Of a stretch of 64,000 bases of DNA, positions 59,565-64,000 are shown piece after piece. How positions within the stretch are numbered: the first letter of the stretch is position 1; each line of letters begins with the position of its first letter. A program made the position numbers and the translations under genes. The DNA comes from Nelumbo lutea. Taxonomy: Eukaryota; Streptophyta; Magnoliopsida; Proteales; Nelumbonaceae. The stretch is taken from positions 22,622,378 through 22,686,377 of the forward strand of contig JAKGHH010000008.1 of NCBI GenBank assembly GCA_022828595.1. Direction: 5' to 3'. Below the pieces are notes generated by a model. The model was not told the DNA's origin and searched no databases. It saw only the letters and a program-made list of their open reading frames with translations.

Positions 59565-60114
59565 TTCAAAAATTGGGATCGGAATTTGGAGATGAAGAAT
59601 ATGAACTCTGCCCAAACCAGACGCATTGCCTTTCCTAACTTCTCCATTTCAATACTTTTCTTAGAACCCAAATAAAGAGTGAACTAGGCGATGTTACGAG
59701 CGATAGAGTCTTGGGCGTGGGACTAGGGTTCAAAGCATCGACTCTCACAGTTTTATTAGCTTTCAATTGATCCACCATTATTATTTAACTTTAATAGATG
59801 CCTCTAAAAGCTATCATTTAGCATATTGCTTGGTTCAAAATTTGATACCAACTAGTGAATGACCCATACTAAGTACAGGGAAGTTAATTACATATATATA
59901 TATATATATATGAATAAACATTAATGATTTTTATTATCATTTTTTATTATTATTTATAAATTGTCATCTTTTAAGACATTCATATAGTCTACGGGTCCAC
60001 ATAAATTGACCCTTATATGTCAAACCTACAAAATTATACGGGTTATTAAATTCAACTTGGTCCATTTATTACATTAATTTAACCATTCTTATTCTTCTTA
60101 TTATTTTATTTTAG
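59565..60114. other. AT-rich spacer without a gene
   Basis: A (TA)n tract at 59893-59911 and AT-rich sequence; nothing recognisable. Confidence 0.4.
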
Positions 60115-60910
60115 TATTTAATTTAAAATTTTTGTTATATAGTAATAATAATAACTAAATTTGTAATTACTTAAAATAAAATTTTCCAGTCGAGTATAAT
60201 TATTATATAATAGATTTATTAATTCATATTTTGCATTTAAGAATAAACATTAATGATTTGGCTTAACAATTTTAATGACTGTTAACAAATATTGAATCTT
60301 ATTTAAGGTTTAATTACTGTATTCGGTAATTATTATGGGGCATGCTTTGAATAAACATTAATGATAACTAATGATTGTTATTTCATTTTTTATTATTTAC
60401 TTAATTAAGTACTTGATGATTGTTATTATTATTAATTATTTCTATAAATAATTGACTGTTATTATTATTTACTTAATCCAATAATTTTCAGCAAGTAATT
60501 ATTTGATTTAATTTGAATTATTTCATTTTTGTAATTATTTATAATAGATATTTAGGGTAGGCTCTTTATTTGATTTAAGAGACTTACCATGTTTTATCTA
60601 GACAATGACCTCATACTAAGTAAGGGGCAACTATAGTATCATTTAATTTGAAATTTACTATTTAACAATAAAAAATCAATGTCCAGTTGAGCAACCCACC
60701 CCAAAAAAAGTATCAATAAGTTTGAAATCATTAATTTATTTAAAAAATAGTAAAATTATATGGATGTTTACAACAATATCACCAATACTGCTTAATATTT
60801 AGGGACATATGAATGGATAAAAAGCATTTGAATGATATCCATTCAAAGAGTTGCTAAGAAAAACAATCAATGCCAAACAACATTTGCAGATGCATCCATC
60901 ATCTAAAGCA
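60115..60910. repeat. ~800-bp dispersed repeat, copy B
   Basis: Direct-orientation partner of 8110-8935, with shared blocks such as ataattattatataataga, gatttggcttaacaatttta and attattatggggcatgct. It lacks the LTR found at the end of copy A and continues into unrelated sequence. No coding potential; the element type is unknown. Confidence 0.8.
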
Positions 60911-62099
60911 AGAGATGAAAAATATATGACTACATTTAAATCATCATCATTATGGCTACAATCAACTGATAATATAATCAGGACTCCAAAGCCCATCCAA
61001 CAGAGGAAACATGAAAGAAAAGAGAATAATGGTGCCATCCTAAGTATGAAAGTCACCTCCAAGTTAGGTGGTAACACTTCTTTTGCCTAATCATGGTTAT
61101 GGATTTTAAGTCTAAACTCTCCACAGTGCATGTAGACTGGCTAGAATTTATCTTTAGGAAAAAGTTAGGGAAACCTATACATAACCTAATGATATGTTTG
61201 AATTATGGGATTTGGAAGATAGAAATAGGAAATGTAGGTTGAAATTATAATTTTGGACATGTTGATGTGTCAAACTCAAGTTAATTAGAATAATTATGGA
61301 TTTTTAGTTCATTCATTTAGTGGTAATTTGATTTTTTTTTATTCCATGTCTTTATTGAGTAATATAGAGTAATAATATATTAATAATTATGGAATCGGTA
61401 ATAATAATAAGTATATTATTATTATTATTTACTAATATTATATTCTTATTATGAGTGTATTGATTTTGAAATAAGTAATATTAAATTATTATTATTATTA
61501 TTTATTTTTATAATGAAGTAATTGATTTGTTATAATTATGATTTTTAGTTAATTCCTAAAATAGTAATTTCTTTTATAATTCTTTTAGTTTAACAATAAT
61601 GAATAACTGAAAGTTTATAATTTAACTTTCACTAAATGAAATATTTATTGAAGAATAATAATAGTATTAATTATAATTACTTATAATAATAATAATGTAA
61701 ATAAGTAACACTAATTATATATTTATAAAATAACTAATATGAATTAATATCAAAATAAAATGATTATATCCCAATTAATAATTAACATTATTAAAAAACT
61801 TATTAAATATCATTAATTAATTAGCATTATGAAGTAATAATTATCATTATTATAAGTAAGGAATTAATTATCAGTAAATAATTATAATTAATAATTAATT
61901 TTTATCATAAATCATTATTATTAGTAATAATTAATTATAATTAATTATAATACTAATAATATAATTATATTAATTAATATAGGTATTAATTATAATTATT
62001 AGACTTGCCAATGGAGGGGCGGCTCAACAGGTATTAGCTGAACCATGCAGCGCACAAATCGGCCAAACATGCGCTTTCTGTTTCTTCTCTTTTTATTAA
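60911..62099. other. AT-rich non-coding sequence
   Basis: 61320-62000 is almost wholly A/T with att/taa trinucleotide runs. No gene seen. Confidence 0.5.
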
Positions 62100-62437
62100 G
62101 GGGTCATTTGGCATGTCTTTTTTGAAAGATCTGTTGTTCGACAGTTAAAAGACGATGTGAGCTTTTGCATCAAGATCTTAACAGCTTGAAGACTGTTTGG
62201 TTAAGGTGCATCTGTTCGTGTGTCTTTCCGCGCAAAGATGAATTGCAAAAAGAAAAGGTGAAATGCTCCATTTGGAGCTTTCCAAAAATAGTCCAAAATG
62301 GGGTTCCCACGTCTTTTCAGGGCTGCGGCTTTTAGCAGCTAGATCTTTTCCCAACCAAACAGGAAAAGACCAAAATGCAAGCTGCCAGGCTTCTAAAAAG
62401 CCGACAGCCTATGCAAAAAGACATGCCAAACGGGGCC
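62100..62437. mobile_element. MITE, family B copy 2
   Basis: Inverted ends ggggtcatttggcatgtc (62100) and gacatgccaaacggggcc (62420-62437). The interior aligns with 35671-35991. The GGGGTC/GGCCCC ends are like Tourist or hAT MITEs, but no clean target duplication was seen. Confidence 0.75.
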
Positions 62438-62666
62438 TTGGTCTTTGCCCCCTGAATTTCTTATTGATACTTTGTCTTCCAATTGTAATATTCAGCAAGT
62501 TTCTTGATGAAAGTAAGCTGTCATCACTCAGGCTTGTTTGCCTTAAAAAAAAAAGTACATTAGCTGGTTTGTTCTACAGGGAGATGGATCCAAATCCTGC
62601 ATAAATGTGGTGCGCCACTCAAATGTCCCCTTGGAGGATTTGCAATTATCAACAAATACCAAAAAA
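62438..62666. other. Spacer without a gene
   Basis: Nothing recognisable between the two elements. Confidence 0.4.
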
Positions 62667-63156
62667 GGATAAATTGCTAAAACCTCCCTCGAAGGTTTTG
62701 GTTGTTGCTAAAACATTTTTTAAAGTTTGAGAATTGCAATCACCTCTCCATAAACTTTCTGACATAGTTGCAATTAGATTCCCTTTGTTAGATTCTTGTG
62801 AAAAGAGACATAAAATATCCAAAATACCCATGCAATTGCTTTTGACTAAAATGTTTATTTTCCAAATTTTCTTTCATATGAATCGCGAGCTAAAACCCTT
62901 TCGTTTTTTTTTTAATTTTATTTGTTTACCAAATTTTCTTTATAAAGTTTGTATTGTTTTTTTTTCTAAAAACCAGCCTCATAATAATTGCATGGGTATT
63001 TTGGACATTTTTGTATCCCTTGTTAGAAGATTTTAATAGAGGGGGTCTACTTTGTAACCATGTTAGAAAGTTCAGAGAATATAATTACAATTACCAAACT
63101 TTAGGAGAGGTTTCAGCAACGGCTAGAAAGTTCAGTAGAGGTTTCAGCAACTTACC
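62667..63156. mobile_element. Short MULE-like foldback element
   Basis: ggataaattgctaaaacctc at the left matches gaggtttcagcaacttacc at the right. The match continues through tctccataaactttctgaca / catgttagaaagttcagaga and on to aaaatacccatgcaatt / aattgcatgggtatttt, giving arms near 180 bp. The modules resemble those of the Pack-MULE at 46-2914. Flanks near ccaaaaaag and ccaaaagaa agree at 7 of 9. Confidence 0.7.
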
Positions 63157-64000
63157 CAAAAGAAATAAGAAACAATAAAGACTTAAGAGGCTAGGATTTT
63201 TATTTAAGTAGTGGATAGATTTTATTAGAGACCATTAAGACCAAAAGGGAAATTTTGACTTCTTATGTTTTTAATGATTTAATTTAAAAAATAATTAATT
63301 ACATTTGTGAAGAATGCGTGGTGAGGGGACCCTTCAACTCCCCTCTCCTTACCCCACAACCACCAGGCTAAGGCGTATGTACATAAAACAGCTCAAGCTG
63401 TAGTATTTATTTATTTATTTTTGTTCAAATAGCCTAAGTTTTCTCATTTCGTTGGTACTTCCTTTGTCCAAATGTAAGGTATTGATAAGCTGACAAAAGG
63501 AATACCGGGGAAGTGGGGATTTCTGACAAGGAACCCTGCTCTCTCTCTCTCTCTCTCTCTCTCACTCTAAATATGATCCATTCGTTGTTTCCATTTTAAA
63601 TAGGGAGATTTTCCGTTTTAAATTTCATAAGCATCTTGCTCACACAGCTCTGCCACCGTCCAAAGTCTAATACTTTGACAAAATAACCATTTCTCATAAC
63701 CCTAAAATATAAAATAAATCAGATCTCATAGTACATATTGATTACAATTTCAGTACAACAATAAACTACGTAGAAACAAAACCCATGTTATTTACGAAAC
63801 TGCTAATTCCCTACAGATGTGCTGGATTTGAAACAGAGGGGGAAAGGGAGGGATTACCTTTCTCTTGCTGTCCTTACCTTTTCTTTCAAACCAAACACAT
63901 CCTAATTTTACATGATAAAGAAAGAAAGAAAGAAAAGAAGAAAGAGAATAAAAACTTATTACCACTTTATTCTTTTCCAAATTCATCACTTCTCAACCTC
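63157..64000. other. No recognisable gene
   Basis: A CT microsatellite lies at 63538-63562. A pyrimidine-rich ttctttcaaaccaaac near 63885 is like the small MITE arm at 58641. Nothing else identified. Confidence 0.4.

Noticed and set aside
1..64000. tRNA, rRNA and CRISPR-like arrays
   Set aside because: No cloverleaf-like, rRNA-like or spaced-repeat pattern was noticed by eye on either strand; a dedicated tRNA scan could not be run.

Overview
This is a 64 kb piece of a flowering-plant nuclear genome. It is AT-rich and contains multi-exon and single-exon plant genes, GT..AG introns, and many degraded plant transposons (non-LTR LINEs with RNase H domains, Mutator-like elements, hAT-type MITEs, copia and gypsy-type remnants, foldback MITEs). 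I cannot name the species. Codon use and gene structure look non-grass.

Few genes here look intact. (1) SPT4, the small zinc-ribbon transcription-elongation factor, lies on the + strand in five short exons over 7.4 kb (12462-19893). It contains no long ORF and has to be assembled from splice sites. Its introns 3 and 4 carry LINE and hAT insertions, and a hAT-like element ends about 30 bp before its start codon. (2) A single-exon 913-residue cytochrome b561/DM13/DOMON membrane redox protein lies on the - strand (33929-31188), with a probable 5'-UTR intron and two ABRE/G-box-like sites upstream. (3) A single-exon 114-residue small membrane protein (49290-49634) has motifs resembling bacterial YfiM/DUF2279-type proteins. 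A fourth locus (22620-21582, - strand) reads as one continuous plant-like protein except for one in-frame stop and one frameshift; I treat it as a recent pseudogene.

Gene fragments are carried by or scattered among transposons. An LRR receptor-like fragment sits inside a Pack-MULE-like element with ~420 bp inverted repeats and near-perfect 9-bp target duplications (46-2914). A raffinose-synthase-like 3' fragment sits inside another long-inverted-repeat element (~36165-37940). A ~130 bp copy of part of the DOMON gene lies 8 kb from its parent, in inverted orientation (40553-40686).

Region by region: 0-3 kb Pack-MULE; 3-7 kb decayed gypsy-type transposon protein gene; 7-12 kb LINE, LTR, MULE and hAT layers; 12.4-20 kb SPT4; 20-31 kb mostly decayed repeats plus the pseudogene; 31-34.4 kb the b561/DOMON gene; 34.4-49 kb a dense transposon zone; 49.3 kb the small membrane protein; 51-56 kb nested hAT, LINE and copia; 56-64 kb AT-rich repeats and MITEs. 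I saw no rRNA, tRNA or CRISPR. The genes do not form a pathway; the shared theme is transposon-driven gene-fragment capture and nested insertion. I did not find a wholly new biological system, but several element structures with clear target-site duplications are worth following up.
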